Assembly: GCA_013141125.1 (NCBI GenBank) | Contig: JABFRO010000004.1 | Location: forward strand, 54,820-118,819 | Reading direction: 5' to 3' | Origin: Methylophilaceae bacterium | GTDB taxonomy: Bacteria > Pseudomonadota > Gammaproteobacteria > Burkholderiales > Methylophilaceae | Length of the DNA: 64,000 bases | Shown here: positions 46,877 to 56,648 of the stretch, piece by piece | Layout of the letters: the number at the start of each line of letters is the position of its first letter | Position numbering within the stretch: position 1 is the stretch's first letter | Made by a program: the position numbers and the translations under genes | The notes under the pieces: generated by a model | The model's input: the letters and a program-made list of their open reading frames with translations, nothing else | Database searches by the model: none | Told to the model about the DNA's origin: nothing

Positions 46877-48172
46877 TCATACGAGTCGTATCCTTCCGGT
46901 GAGTAGTTCCTGCATCATGCCTTGCTTGAGGGCGCGGGTTTTATCGCGTTGTTGTTCTAGTGCCGCGAGGTCGGCATCCATGTCGGAGAGGATGGTGGCG
47001 ATGGCGATTTGTTCTTCCACCTCAGGAAGCAATACCTCCAACAATGCAGTGTCCCTCTTGGATATTTCAAGGAAAGTTGAACCAATGGCCTTCTCAACCA
47101 TTTTTGGTTTCATGGTCAGAAGTAGGTAATAGATAAATTCATTGTTTACGGCTTTGCCACAAATTAGCGACTTGAAACCTTGATTGGTACATATTTCACC
47201 AACTGCAATTTTCACTTCACCAATGGTAGCGCGACTGCATAAAAGCAAGGCTCCTTGAGGTAATAGCCTTGCAGAACAATTAGCCAAACCGAGTGCTGAA
47301 ATCGTTCTTGCTGTTTCGGACAAATACTTGCCGCTATTTCCAGTGATGTCTGTAGGTGTACACCATTTGATGTTCCCATCCCAATATGCTGGGGTGTTGG
47401 TTTTCGGCGTGCTTCCACTCACAATTTCAACCACATCCCCTAACAGCCTTACCTCCCACTCCCCAGTAAATCCCGGCAGGCGTTGCTTGCCCGTGAGGAG
47501 TTGCTGCATGGCGGCTTGCTTGATGTCGCGCTTCTTTGCGATAAGCTTGTCTTGCGCCGCCAGCAACGCATCCACATCCGATAGCGCGGTGGCGATGGCG
47601 CGTTGCTCTGTAGGTAGCGATGGAACTGGAACTAAAAGCTCCTTAACATTCTTCAATGATAGCGACTTATACCCTGAGCCATAGGAGCCATCATCAATTT
47701 GCTGTCTTGTGCCCCGAGAGTTAAGAACGTAATACAAATAACGTGCTGGAATGTTGGGCTGAATAACTACAGTATTTTGTCCCATACAAAATGGTTCATC
47801 TGTCTCAACAAAACTACTTACACCATAACTACCTACTCTACTTAATACAATGTCATTTTTCTTTGGTGCATAGTTCTTTATAAACTCACGGAACACAGGC
47901 TCGCTAACCTTAAGTGCCATTTCAAGATTTAGGTTGCCAGTTTTTATGTCAGTGACCCTCACCATCGGATAACCTTCTGTTGAGAAACTTGGTGTTTGAT
48001 GCAGCGAATCAACAACCTTCGCAACATCTTCAACCTTCGATACATTCCAATCCTCAGGAATATCTCCCACCTCAGTTTGCTTGTAGCCATTTTGGATACG
48101 CGGTATATCTAGCATCACTTGATAAATGGCTGGTGCTTCCTGAACGGTTAATGGTTCATTCATGTTCGTCAC
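46877..48172 (-). CDS. hsdS: type I restriction-modification specificity subunit S
   Basis: A 431-residue protein with two target-recognition domains separated by conserved helices. The first half has DIPEDWNVSKVEDVAKVVDS and ends in LPTEQRAIATALSDVDALLA, KKRDIKQAAMQQLLTGKQRL; the second half repeats this as GEWEVRLLGDVVEIVSGSTP and VEEQIAIATILSDMDADLAA, LKQGMMQELLTGRIRLV. It sets the two half-sites of the recognised sequence. The start at 48172 overlaps rhuM by 17 bases; an ATG at 48163 (MNEPLTV) is an alternative. The recognition sequence cannot be read from this. Confidence 0.94.
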   Translation of the reverse strand: MTNMNEPLTVQEAPAIYQVMLDIPRIQNGYKQTEVGDIPEDWNVSKVEDVAKVVDSLHQTPSFSTEGYPMVRVTDIKTGNLNLEMALKVSEPVFREFIKNYAPKKNDIVLSRVGSYGVSSFVETDEPFCMGQNTVVIQPNIPARYLYYVLNSRGTRQQIDDGSYGSGYKSLSLKNVKELLVPVPSLPTEQRAIATALSDVDALLAAQDKLIAKKRDIKQAAMQQLLTGKQRLPGFTGEWEVRLLGDVVEIVSGSTPKTNTPAYWDGNIKWCTPTDITGNSGKYLSETARTISALGLANCSARLLPQGALLLCSRATIGEVKIAVGEICTNQGFKSLICGKAVNNEFIYYLLLTMKPKMVEKAIGSTFLEISKRDTALLEVLLPEVEEQIAIATILSDMDADLAALEQQRDKTRALKQGMMQELLTGRIRLV

Positions 48173-49172
48173 CTGCTTGCGGCATGTTCAGCAATTTATC
48201 AAAGTCTGATGCGAACAATCGGTCTTGCACGATGCGGTATTGTTCAAACTCGCTTTCCGCATGGGCTTTGGCGATTTCGGCGGTAATTTTGCCTGCGTCT
48301 TGCAAAATGTTACGTTCGTCAAATTCTAAAAAGCTATCTAGGCGTGTAGCCCAGTCTTGCATGGTCATGGGAATGTTACGTTTGGCGCGTTCTTCTGCCA
48401 AGTCTAGGTAGGCATTGACGATACGGCCTAACGATTTTAGCTCTGCTTGCGTGAGGTAGTTTTTAGCCACCACTACATCGGTTTTAACAATTTTACCTTC
48501 GGGAGCATTAGCCCAACTGGTTAAGCCCATGTGTGGTTGCTGCTTATCTGCACGTTTAACAATGAGTTCAGCGGCAGTGTAGCCATGAATGGCAAAGTGC
48601 AGTTTGTTTTGCACCTTGGCAAAAAAGGCTTGGGTGGTGGCTGCATCTTTGCTGTAATCAAGGCTGGTGGCGTAAATGTCGGTGATTTTTTGATAAAACT
48701 TACGCTCGCTGAGGCGGATTTCTCTAATTTCAGCCAGCAGTTGCTCAAAGTAGTCTTCACCAAAATAGCTGCCGTTTTCGAGACGCTTCTTATCTAGCAC
48801 AAAGCCTTTGATGGCAAATTGCTTAAGCACCTGCGTTGCCCATTGGCGAAACTGGGTAGCGCGTTTGGAATTGACACGGTAACCGATGGCGATAATGGCA
48901 TCAAGGCTGTAAAAGTTGGTATTGTACTGTTTGCCGTCTGCGGCAGTTGTCCGGAAATTCCGGAGTACTGAATTTTCTGATAACTCTTCACTGGCAAAGA
49001 TGGTTTGTAAATGTTCGCTGATAGTGCGCACATTCACATCAAACAATTGCGCCATCATTTTTTGTGTCAGCCAAACTGTTTCGCCTTCAACACGTACTTC
49101 AATGCTGTTTTCTCCCGCTTGGCTGGTAAAGATTAAAAACTCAGCGGTTGAGTTACGGATGAGCTTGGTCAT
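48156..49172 (-). CDS. rhuM: RhuM-family protein
   Basis: A 338-residue protein of the virulence-RhuM family: GETVWLTQKMMAQLFDVNVR then TISEHLQTIF form an HTH-like start, NTNFYSLDAIIAIGYRVNSK and ATQFRQWATQVLKQFAIKGF are the family hallmarks, with a helical C-terminus ending MPQAGDEHE. The name stems from a Salmonella pathogenicity-island gene; the biochemical role is unknown. It lies inside the hsd operon between hsdM and hsdS, overlapping both (four bases with hsdM), so it is translated with the methylase. This placement recurs in type I systems. Confidence 0.88.
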   Translation of the reverse strand: MTKLIRNSTAEFLIFTSQAGENSIEVRVEGETVWLTQKMMAQLFDVNVRTISEHLQTIFASEELSENSVLRNFRTTAADGKQYNTNFYSLDAIIAIGYRVNSKRATQFRQWATQVLKQFAIKGFVLDKKRLENGSYFGEDYFEQLLAEIREIRLSERKFYQKITDIYATSLDYSKDAATTQAFFAKVQNKLHFAIHGYTAAELIVKRADKQQPHMGLTSWANAPEGKIVKTDVVVAKNYLTQAELKSLGRIVNAYLDLAEERAKRNIPMTMQDWATRLDSFLEFDERNILQDAGKITAEIAKAHAESEFEQYRIVQDRLFASDFDKLLNMPQAGDEHE

Positions 49173-51553
49173 AGTGCAAACCCCATTTTTCGCAAATGCT
49201 CTTCTACCTTGGTATTGAGGGCAGCCACTTCTGCTGCCAGTTGCGGCAGCGGTTCTGCGTAACGCTCAGCGAGTTGTTTGATGCGCCCCGTTAAGGCCTG
49301 TGATACGCGGTCAAGCTCGGTCTGCACATCGGCGGCAAGCGTAGTGAGCCATTTATCTTCTACTACTAAGGTCTTGATTTCGTCTGCGCTGAGTTTGGCA
49401 TATTGTGCGGCTACCTTAGCATCTAGCAGTTTTTGTGCATCTTTCACTTTTTTGCTGGCGATTGACTCTTGTTCGATTAAAGCAAGGTAAGCGTTAAGCT
49501 GTTTACGCTCGTCAGCAACATCAGTGTCATTCTTGATGTCTTTAAGTCGTGCGCTGATGCTCACTTTGGTGAGCTTGCCTTTGTCGTTCTTAGCTTCTGC
49601 CAGTAAGCCTTCTTCGCTGCCACCAGTATCTGATCCATAAGTCTCGTCCAGCTCTTCCATTTGGCGGCTGACTGCATCGCGCTGGGCTTCTAGCGCTTCA
49701 ATGGCATCGCGTTCAGCGGCAAAGTAGCGGGCGATGATGAGCTGTGGCGGTATCAAGCCGTTACTGGTGTCATTGCCTGCTTGCCAACCATCGGCTGTAA
49801 TCAGGTAAGCGTCATCTTGCATAATGTCTGACCAGTGGCTCATCAGGTGCTGATACACGTCGTATTGGTCAATCAGCTTCAACGTATCAAAGGTGTGCAG
49901 CAAATCTTCAGATAACTGCTCAATCAGCTGTTTGGGGTGTGACGCTTGGCTGATGTCTTTTAGCTGGGCAATGTTGTTGTCTTTCCAGCCTTGGAATAGC
50001 TTGCTGACCGATTGTGTGTAGCTCACGAATTCAGGGTGGGCGAAGATGGTGGGCTTCACTTGTGCTGCGGCTACTTTCATTGCGCTATAACCCGCTCGTG
50101 CGCCAATATCAAACAGTTGCTTTTGTAACGTAGGGAATACTTGCCAATAAGCGGACATGCTATCAACGTCTGCGTTAGGGATGCCGCCTTTTAGATGTGC
50201 AGCAATGTCTTGCAGGTCTTCGGACTCAGAGCTATCAATGTAGCGTGGAATGTTGAGGTTATAGTCGTTGGCTTCAATTTCTGCCACACTGACCATACGA
50301 GAGTACTTTGGTAGCTCAAGTTGCTTGTTGAACACGTCCACGATTTTGTGAATGTCTTGGTGACGCAGACGGTTTTTATTGCCGTCTTTGACAAAGCCCT
50401 TGCTGGCATCAATCATGAATAACCCAGTGCGACCGGCTGCGTTTTCTTTATCCACTACGATAATGCAGGCAGGGATGCCTGTGCCATAGAATAAGTTAGC
50501 AGGCAGGCCGATGATGCCTTTGATGTAACCCTTGCGGATGATGTTCTTACGGATGCCACCTTCAGCATTGCCACGGAACAACACGCCATGCGGCAGAATT
50601 ACTGCGCCTTTACCGGTGCTTTTGAGTGAGCGAATGATGTGCAGCAAGAAAGCATAGTCGCCATTCTTGGCAGGCGGTATACCATCAGCAAAACGCTCGT
50701 ATAAATCATTGGCAGGGTCAAAGCCGTTGCTCCATGCCTTGGTCGAGAATGGCGGATTAGCGACTACATAATCATGTTGCTTAAGGTTGCCGCCATTGTC
50801 TTTATAGTGTGGGCTGGAGAGCGTATTGTCCTGCCAGATTTCTGCCGTTGGGTTGTTATGCAGAATCATGTTCATTTTGGCTAACGCGGCAGTGGCGTTG
50901 TCCATTTCCTGACCATAGATAGTGACGCCAGTTTTGGATTCGTCAGCTGCTTTTAATAACAGCGAACCAGAACCACACGTTGGGTCATAAATGGTTTGGC
51001 TTTGGCTCTTAGTCTCGTTGATGCCGATGACTTTGGCCATGATGCGTGACACTTCCGCAGGCGTGTAGAACTGCCCCTTGGATTTACCGGATTCGGTGGC
51101 GAAGTGGCGCATCAGGTATTCGTAGGCATCGCCCAGAATGTCGTCACCTTCGGCGCGGTTGTTACTGAAATTTAGACCCGGAGAATCAAAGATGCTGACC
51201 AGATTAGACAAGCGGTCTTGCATGTCCTTACCTTTGCCCAGTTTGTCGGCATCGTTAAAGTCGGCAACGTCAATCACACCTTTAAGGTCATTGGCTTCGG
51301 CAAGGCGGGCGATAATCTTGTTGATCTTATCGCCAATCTCCTTGTCGCCCTTGAGCGCCAGCATGTCCTGAAAGCTGCCGCCCTCGGGCACCTCAATCAG
51401 CGCATCCGGCTGGCCTGCGTATTTGTCCGACACATATTTAACAAACAACAGCACCAGCACATAGTCTTTGTATTGCGAAGCATCCATGCCGCCACGTAGT
51501 TCATCGCAGCCTTTCCATAGTGAGCTATAAAGTTCGGATTTCTTGATTGCCAT
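49169..51553 (-). CDS. hsdM: type I restriction-modification DNA methyltransferase subunit M
   Basis: A 794-residue N6-adenine methylase. The N-terminal helical domain (YSSLWKGCDELRGGMDASQY) precedes the SAM site TIYDPTCGSGSLLLKAADE near residue 189 and the catalytic NPPF in DYVVANPPFSTKAW near 265. The stretch from about residue 620 on is long, charged and coiled-coil-like, making it larger than classical HsdM (about 530) and similar to the extended group. It starts 12 bases after queG on the same strand and so may be read from that promoter. Overlaps rhuM by ATGA. Confidence 0.95.
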   Translation of the reverse strand: MAIKKSELYSSLWKGCDELRGGMDASQYKDYVLVLLFVKYVSDKYAGQPDALIEVPEGGSFQDMLALKGDKEIGDKINKIIARLAEANDLKGVIDVADFNDADKLGKGKDMQDRLSNLVSIFDSPGLNFSNNRAEGDDILGDAYEYLMRHFATESGKSKGQFYTPAEVSRIMAKVIGINETKSQSQTIYDPTCGSGSLLLKAADESKTGVTIYGQEMDNATAALAKMNMILHNNPTAEIWQDNTLSSPHYKDNGGNLKQHDYVVANPPFSTKAWSNGFDPANDLYERFADGIPPAKNGDYAFLLHIIRSLKSTGKGAVILPHGVLFRGNAEGGIRKNIIRKGYIKGIIGLPANLFYGTGIPACIIVVDKENAAGRTGLFMIDASKGFVKDGNKNRLRHQDIHKIVDVFNKQLELPKYSRMVSVAEIEANDYNLNIPRYIDSSESEDLQDIAAHLKGGIPNADVDSMSAYWQVFPTLQKQLFDIGARAGYSAMKVAAAQVKPTIFAHPEFVSYTQSVSKLFQGWKDNNIAQLKDISQASHPKQLIEQLSEDLLHTFDTLKLIDQYDVYQHLMSHWSDIMQDDAYLITADGWQAGNDTSNGLIPPQLIIARYFAAERDAIEALEAQRDAVSRQMEELDETYGSDTGGSEEGLLAEAKNDKGKLTKVSISARLKDIKNDTDVADERKQLNAYLALIEQESIASKKVKDAQKLLDAKVAAQYAKLSADEIKTLVVEDKWLTTLAADVQTELDRVSQALTGRIKQLAERYAEPLPQLAAEVAALNTKVEEHLRKMGFAL

Positions 51554-51565
51554 GCGGGTAAGCCT

Positions 51566-52651
51566 TTATGTCGCTATTTGAATGTTATGTTGAAGCAATG
51601 CCCATTGCACATGTTCGCGCACCAGTGCCGAATCATCCGCCATACGGCTTTGCAGCGCGATTATAACGGCTGGCGTGGTGGGCGCATTGCCCAATCCCAC
51701 CGCCAGATTACGCAGCCATTGCTCATGACCAATGCGCAGGATTGCGCTGCCAGCCATGTTTTGTTTGAAAGTGGTTTTATCCCAGGCAAACAGGCTGACC
51801 AGGCTGATGTTATCCAGGCCATGTCGCACCTGAAAATCCTCCTGCTGGGTCAATTGCGCAAATTTGTTCCACGGGCAAACCAATTGGCAATCATCGCAGC
51901 CGTAGATGCGGTTGCCTATCAGTGGCCGTAATTCTTCGGGAATGCTGCCTTTGAGTTCTATGGTGAGATAGGAAATACAGCGCCGCGCATCCACTTCATA
52001 CGGCGCGACTATGGCTTGTGTGGGGCAAATCGTCATGCAGGCATTGCAGCTGCCGCAATGATTTTTTTCCGGCGCGTCTATCGGCAAAGGCAAATCTATA
52101 TAGATTTCCCCCAGAAAAAACCAGGAGCCAGCTGTGCGTGAAAGTAATAAAGTGTGTTTGCCGCGCCAGCCTAATCCGGCTTTTTCTGCCAGCGCCACTT
52201 CCAGTACCGGCGCGCTATCGGTGAATGCACGGTAAGTAAAATCGCCAATTTCACTGGCAATGCGATCGCACAATTTTTGCAAACGGTTACGCAGCACTTT
52301 GTGATAATCACGCCCCAGCGCATAGCGCGAAATGAAGGCCTGTGTGCCGTCCTGCATCACCTCTTCGCTATCCCGCGCATGGGGTGGCAAATAATCCATA
52401 CGCAGCGAGATTATGCGCAAAGTGCCGGGCACCAATTCGGCAGGTCGCGTGCGCTTATTGCCATGTTTTGCCATATAATCCATGGCACCATGATAGCCCT
52501 TGAAAATCCATTGTTGATGCTGCACTTCCGCCACAGCCAAATCCGTATCGGTAATGCCAATCTGGCTGAAACCGAGTTCCATGCCCCAATGTTTGATATC
52601 ATCCGCCAGCTTTTGCCAGTGCCTGGTGTCGGTTAGAGGCTTTGTAGTCAT
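51566..52651 (-). CDS. queG: epoxyqueuosine reductase
   Basis: About 361 residues from the ATG at 52651; the frame is open to a GTG at 52693, whose added residues are not family-like. QueG makes queuosine from epoxyqueuosine in tRNA, using cobalamin and two 4Fe-4S clusters: CGSCNACMTICPTQAIV and GCDDCQLVCPWN. Other landmarks are KTRPAELVPGTL-type NKRTRPAELVPG, DSAPVLEVALAEKAGLGW and GKHTLLLSRTAGSWFFLGEI. C-terminal HEAT-like repeat present. Its ATG overlaps the ATG of the divergent tsaE in the string CATG, so the promoter must lie inside tsaE. Confidence 0.94.
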   Translation of the reverse strand: MTTKPLTDTRHWQKLADDIKHWGMELGFSQIGITDTDLAVAEVQHQQWIFKGYHGAMDYMAKHGNKRTRPAELVPGTLRIISLRMDYLPPHARDSEEVMQDGTQAFISRYALGRDYHKVLRNRLQKLCDRIASEIGDFTYRAFTDSAPVLEVALAEKAGLGWRGKHTLLLSRTAGSWFFLGEIYIDLPLPIDAPEKNHCGSCNACMTICPTQAIVAPYEVDARRCISYLTIELKGSIPEELRPLIGNRIYGCDDCQLVCPWNKFAQLTQQEDFQVRHGLDNISLVSLFAWDKTTFKQNMAGSAILRIGHEQWLRNLAVGLGNAPTTPAVIIALQSRMADDSALVREHVQWALLQHNIQIAT

Positions 52652-53108
52652 GGAGCAGGATATTACACTTGAATTGAAAAACGAAGCAGCCACCTTGCAA
52701 GCGGGTGCGCACCTGAGTGCGGTGCTGATAGCGGGTCTGACCGTTTATCTGCATGGCGATTTGGGCGCGGGTAAAACCACTTTCGTGCGCGGCCTGCTGC
52801 ATCATCTGGGGCATGGCGGCAAGGTCAAAAGCCCCACCTATACACTGGTTGAACCTTATACCGTGGCCGGATTGGACATCTATCATTTTGATCTGTATCG
52901 CTTTACCGATGCCGAAGAATGGGAGGCGGCCGGTTTTCGTGATTATTTCAATGCGCAATCGGTGTGTTTGGTGGAATGGCCGCAACAGGCGGGCGATTTG
53001 ATCCCGCAGGCCGATATTGATGTGCATTTATCATCATTGGAAGAAGGTCGATTAATGACCTTATCTGCAAACACGCAAGCAGGAAAAAAATGTTTAGAGC
53101 TTTATTAG
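52650..53108 (+). CDS. tsaE: tRNA t6A37 threonylcarbamoyl transferase ATPase TsaE
   Basis: A 152-residue P-loop ATPase from the ATG at 52650 (MEQDITLEL); the longer open frame is antisense to queG. Walker A GDLGAGKTTFVRGLLHHLG, SPTYTLVEPY, IYHFDLYRF and CLVEWPQQ are the family motifs. It works with TsaB, TsaC and TsaD on t6A modification of ANN-decoding tRNAs. amiC starts 19 bases before its end, the usual tsaE-amiC-mutL order. Confidence 0.94.
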   Translation: MEQDITLELKNEAATLQAGAHLSAVLIAGLTVYLHGDLGAGKTTFVRGLLHHLGHGGKVKSPTYTLVEPYTVAGLDIYHFDLYRFTDAEEWEAAGFRDYFNAQSVCLVEWPQQAGDLIPQADIDVHLSSLEEGRLMTLSANTQAGKKCLELY

Positions 53109-54538
53109 TATTTCTGTTGTTCAGTCTGGCAAGCAGCGTGCAAGCGGCGATTGCGGTTAATGCGGCGCGGATCTGGCCAGCCGAGGATTACACCCGCATC
53201 ACGCTGGAAGCGGATCAGGCCATTAGCTATAAAATCGTCATGCTGAAAAACCCCGAGCGTCTGGTGCTGGATCTGGAAAATGTGGAACTCAACGCCAAAC
53301 TAAAGAGCCTGACGGACAAGATTCAGGCCAGCGATCCTTATATCAAGCAAGTGCGCGTGGCCAATTTCAAACCTAATGTAGTGCGCATGGTCATTGATAT
53401 TAAAGCTGAAGTTAAGCCGAAAATTTTTGCCTTGGAACCGGCAGGTGAATATAAACATCGTTTAGTACTGGATATTTATCCGGTGGTTGATCCCCTGATG
53501 GCCATGCTATCCAAACGCGATAACGTAGCCAGCCCGTCTGCGATCATTACCGAAGCCAAACCGGTGCCGGATAAAGCACCAGTTACGCTCTCTCCAGTGG
53601 AAATCAATGCGCAGGAAAAACCTGTGCCAAGCATTACGACTGCGCCAATTCTCGAAAAACCCGTTGCTGAAAAACCGCTTACAGAAATCATCGCCAGCCA
53701 ACCGCAAGCAATCAAACCGCCAGTAAGCAAGCAGGAAATAAGCAAAGAACCCGCGCCTGTTGCCTCCCAGCTGCCAATCCCGGAGCCGGAGAAACCGGTC
53801 ATCACAGGCAAGAAGAAAAGCGGGCGGCTGATTGTTGTAGCGATTGATGCCGGACACGGCGGCGAGGATAGCGGAGCCATAGGCGCGACCGGTTCTTATG
53901 AAAAAAATATCACGCTGGCGGTGGCCAAAAAGCTGAAAGCGCGAGTGGATAGCGAGCCCAATATGCGCGCCGTGTTGATCCGCGATGGCGATTATTTCAT
54001 TCCCCTGCATCAGCGCGTGGTCAAAGCACGTAGATTAAATGCGGATTTATTTGTCTCCATTCATGCCGATGCCTTTGTGCGGCCGGATGCCAAAGGCTCC
54101 TCGGTGTTTGCCTTGTCCGAACGCGGTGCCACCAGTGCTTCCGCGCGCTATCTGGCGAAAAAGGAAAACGAATCCGATTTGATCGGCGGCGTCAGTCTGG
54201 ATGACAAGGATGTCAATCTGGCGCGTACCTTGCTGGATTTATCGCAAACCGCCACCATTAACGACAGCTTGAAACTGGGCAAAGCGGTGTTGGGACGTTT
54301 GGGTACTATCAATGCGCTGCACAAATCCGTAGTGGAACAAGCCGGATTCGCCGTGCTGAAATCGCCGGATATTCCTTCAATATTGGTGGAAACCGCGTTC
54401 ATCAGTAACCCGGACGAAGAACGCCGACTGAACACAGAAAGCTATCAGGAGAAAATTGCCGATTCCATCGTGGCCGGTATTCAACGCTATTTTTCCGGTA
54501 ACCCCGCGTTGGCGAAAACCAAATTGGCGGGTGATTGA
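53090..54538 (+). CDS. amiC: N-acetylmuramoyl-L-alanine amidase AmiC
   Basis: A 482-residue periplasmic cell-division amidase. A signal peptide (MFRALLVFLLFSLASSVQAA) is followed by an AMIN domain (about residues 22-130), a Pro/Glu/Lys-rich linker (about 155-240) and a zinc amidase_3 domain with AIDAGHGGEDSGAIGATG near residue 251, LFVSIHADAF, and the Glu in IPSILVETAFISNPDEE. It cuts the peptide from glycan when activated by an EnvC/NlpD-type factor. It overlaps tsaE by 19 bases; mutL starts 19 bases after it. Confidence 0.95.
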   Translation: MFRALLVFLLFSLASSVQAAIAVNAARIWPAEDYTRITLEADQAISYKIVMLKNPERLVLDLENVELNAKLKSLTDKIQASDPYIKQVRVANFKPNVVRMVIDIKAEVKPKIFALEPAGEYKHRLVLDIYPVVDPLMAMLSKRDNVASPSAIITEAKPVPDKAPVTLSPVEINAQEKPVPSITTAPILEKPVAEKPLTEIIASQPQAIKPPVSKQEISKEPAPVASQLPIPEPEKPVITGKKKSGRLIVVAIDAGHGGEDSGAIGATGSYEKNITLAVAKKLKARVDSEPNMRAVLIRDGDYFIPLHQRVVKARRLNADLFVSIHADAFVRPDAKGSSVFALSERGATSASARYLAKKENESDLIGGVSLDDKDVNLARTLLDLSQTATINDSLKLGKAVLGRLGTINALHKSVVEQAGFAVLKSPDIPSILVETAFISNPDEERRLNTESYQEKIADSIVAGIQRYFSGNPALAKTKLAGD

Positions 54539-54557
54539 GCTGACTACTAATATTTCA

Positions 54558-56414
54558 ATGTCATTAATCCAACTACTGCCGGAACAACTTATCAGCCAGA
54601 TCGCGGCAGGCGAGGTGGTAGAACGCCCCGCCTCAGCGCTCAAGGAGTTGCTGGAAAACAGCCTGGATGCGGGCAGCACGGACATCTCGGTCATGTTATT
54701 GAATGGCGGCACCAAGCAATTGCGCGTGGCGGATAACGGCAGCGGTGTTGCGCAAGCTGATTTGGCGCTGGCTTTAACGCGCCATGCCACCAGCAAGATT
54801 GCCTCTTTGGAGGATCTGGAATCTGTCGCCAGTCTGGGCTTTCGTGGCGAGGCTTTGGCCAGTATCGCCTCGGTATCGCGCACCCAGTTTATCAGCCGCT
54901 TGCATGGCGAGCGCCATGCCTGGCGCATTGCCAGCGAAGGCAGCGTAATTTCGCCTGTGGAGCCTGCCGCGCTGGATGCAGGCACTATCGTCGAAGTGCA
55001 GGATTTGTATTTCAACACCCCGGCGCGGCGTAAATTTCTCAAGACGGAAGGCACTGAATTTGCGCACTGCGAAGAGGCTTTTCGCCGCATTGCCTTATCC
55101 CGCCCGGATGTGGCTTTTATGTTGCAACACAACGGGCGCGCCCTGATGCGCTTGGGCGTGAGCGAGCCGCACAAGCGCTTTACCGAAGTGCTGGGCGCGG
55201 ATTTTGCCGCCGAAGCCTTGCACGTGGAAGAATCCGCCGCCGGTCTGCGCCTGTGGGGCGTGGCTGCCAAACCCGGCTTTGCGCGCAATAGCCGCGATAC
55301 GCAATATGTGTATGTCAACGGCCGTTTTGTGCGCGATAAACTGATTAGCCACGCCATTCGTCAGGCTTATCAGGATGTATTGCATCATGACAAACACCCG
55401 GCATTCGTGTTGTTTCTGGAACTCGATCCCACACTGGTAGATGTCAATGTGCATCCCGCCAAAACCGAAGTGCGCTTCCGCGAAGGTCAGGCCGTGCATA
55501 GATTCATTTTTCATGTGTTGCATAAAGCGCTGGCGGTGCCGGGCGGAGTTTCCGGCGAGCAGGCAAGCCATGCATTTGCGCCAACATCAGCACAGCCTTT
55601 AGGCGCGGCTCTACCTTATCCAAAATATCAAACCAATATGGATTTGCGCGCGCAACAGGCACCGAATTTTTATCAAACCTTGTTTGGCAATATGACGGCT
55701 GCTATAGGGGCGGCTTCTCAACCCCTCCTCAACGATGGCAGCAATGAAGCAGATATGGGCGGCTTGGCAACACCCGCCTACAAAAACATAGAGGATTTTC
55801 CGCTAGGCTTTGCCCTGGCGCAAATTCATGGCATTTATGTGCTGGCGCAAAATCATCAAGGCTTGATCGTGGTCGATATGCATGCCGCGCACGAACGCAT
55901 CATGTATGAAAAACTCAAAACCGCGCTGGATGCACGACAAATTCCCATGCAGCCCTTGCTGATACCCGTCAGTTTTCAAGCCGACCGGCTGGAAATCGCC
56001 ACCGTGCAGGAACAACTGGCCAAGATGCAATCCGCGTTCGATACGGCAGAGCAGGGCGGTTTGCAGCAATTGGGCTTTGATCTCGCCGTGTTGTCGCCCA
56101 CCACACTGGCCGTGCGCGCGGTGCCTGCCATGTTGCAGGATGCCGATGCGGTTTCGCTAGCGCGTGATGTGCTGCGCGATTTGCGTGAATACGGCACCAG
56201 CCGCGCGCTCACTGAACGCAGAAATGAACTGCTAGGCACCATGGCCTGCCACGCTGCCGTGCGTGCCAATCGTCAACTTAGTGTGCCGGAAATGAACGCC
56301 TTGCTGCGCGACATGGAAGCTACAGAGCGCTCTGGCCAATGCAACCATGGCCGCCCCACCTGGTTTCAAATCACCATGGGCGAGCTGGATAAAATGTTTA
56401 TGCGTGGAAAATAG
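54558..56414 (+). CDS. mutL: DNA mismatch repair protein MutL
   Basis: A 618-residue protein starting at the ATG at 54558 (MSLIQLLPEQLISQIAAGEV); the frame extends upstream into amiC but without family likeness. GHKL ATPase motifs are ELLENSLDAGSTDI, DNGSGV and LGFRGEALASIASV, then TIVEVQDLYFNTPARRKFLK. The C-terminal dimerisation domain has IHGIYVLAQNHQGLIVVDMH. The endonuclease motif DQHAxxER is represented by DMHAAHERIMYE, the form found in Dam-type methyl-directed species without nuclease. Ends with CNHGRPTWFQ. Confidence 0.95.
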   Translation: MSLIQLLPEQLISQIAAGEVVERPASALKELLENSLDAGSTDISVMLLNGGTKQLRVADNGSGVAQADLALALTRHATSKIASLEDLESVASLGFRGEALASIASVSRTQFISRLHGERHAWRIASEGSVISPVEPAALDAGTIVEVQDLYFNTPARRKFLKTEGTEFAHCEEAFRRIALSRPDVAFMLQHNGRALMRLGVSEPHKRFTEVLGADFAAEALHVEESAAGLRLWGVAAKPGFARNSRDTQYVYVNGRFVRDKLISHAIRQAYQDVLHHDKHPAFVLFLELDPTLVDVNVHPAKTEVRFREGQAVHRFIFHVLHKALAVPGGVSGEQASHAFAPTSAQPLGAALPYPKYQTNMDLRAQQAPNFYQTLFGNMTAAIGAASQPLLNDGSNEADMGGLATPAYKNIEDFPLGFALAQIHGIYVLAQNHQGLIVVDMHAAHERIMYEKLKTALDARQIPMQPLLIPVSFQADRLEIATVQEQLAKMQSAFDTAEQGGLQQLGFDLAVLSPTTLAVRAVPAMLQDADAVSLARDVLRDLREYGTSRALTERRNELLGTMACHAAVRANRQLSVPEMNALLRDMEATERSGQCNHGRPTWFQITMGELDKMFMRGK

Positions 56415-56648
56415 CAAGAGGCTTTAAAACGCAGATTGTCTATTGGAAAGAAACCTCGTCATGCTGGCGCAAGCTGGAATCCAGAGGATTGAATATTTCC
56501 TGCGCAATCAGGCTAGGCTCAAAGTGAGGAATCTTGATAATCAAGTGCTTAGATTTCTCCCTTTGCTCGAAATGATAATAATTCAGTGCTACCTTAAACA
56601 GTTTTGATTGATTTTTTTGTAGCAATCGCGTATCTTGTTGCCTTTCGC

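Noticed and set aside
52554..52649. Longer N-terminus for tsaE
   Set aside because: The added residues are antisense to queG and unlike the family; the ATG at 52650 gives the normal length.
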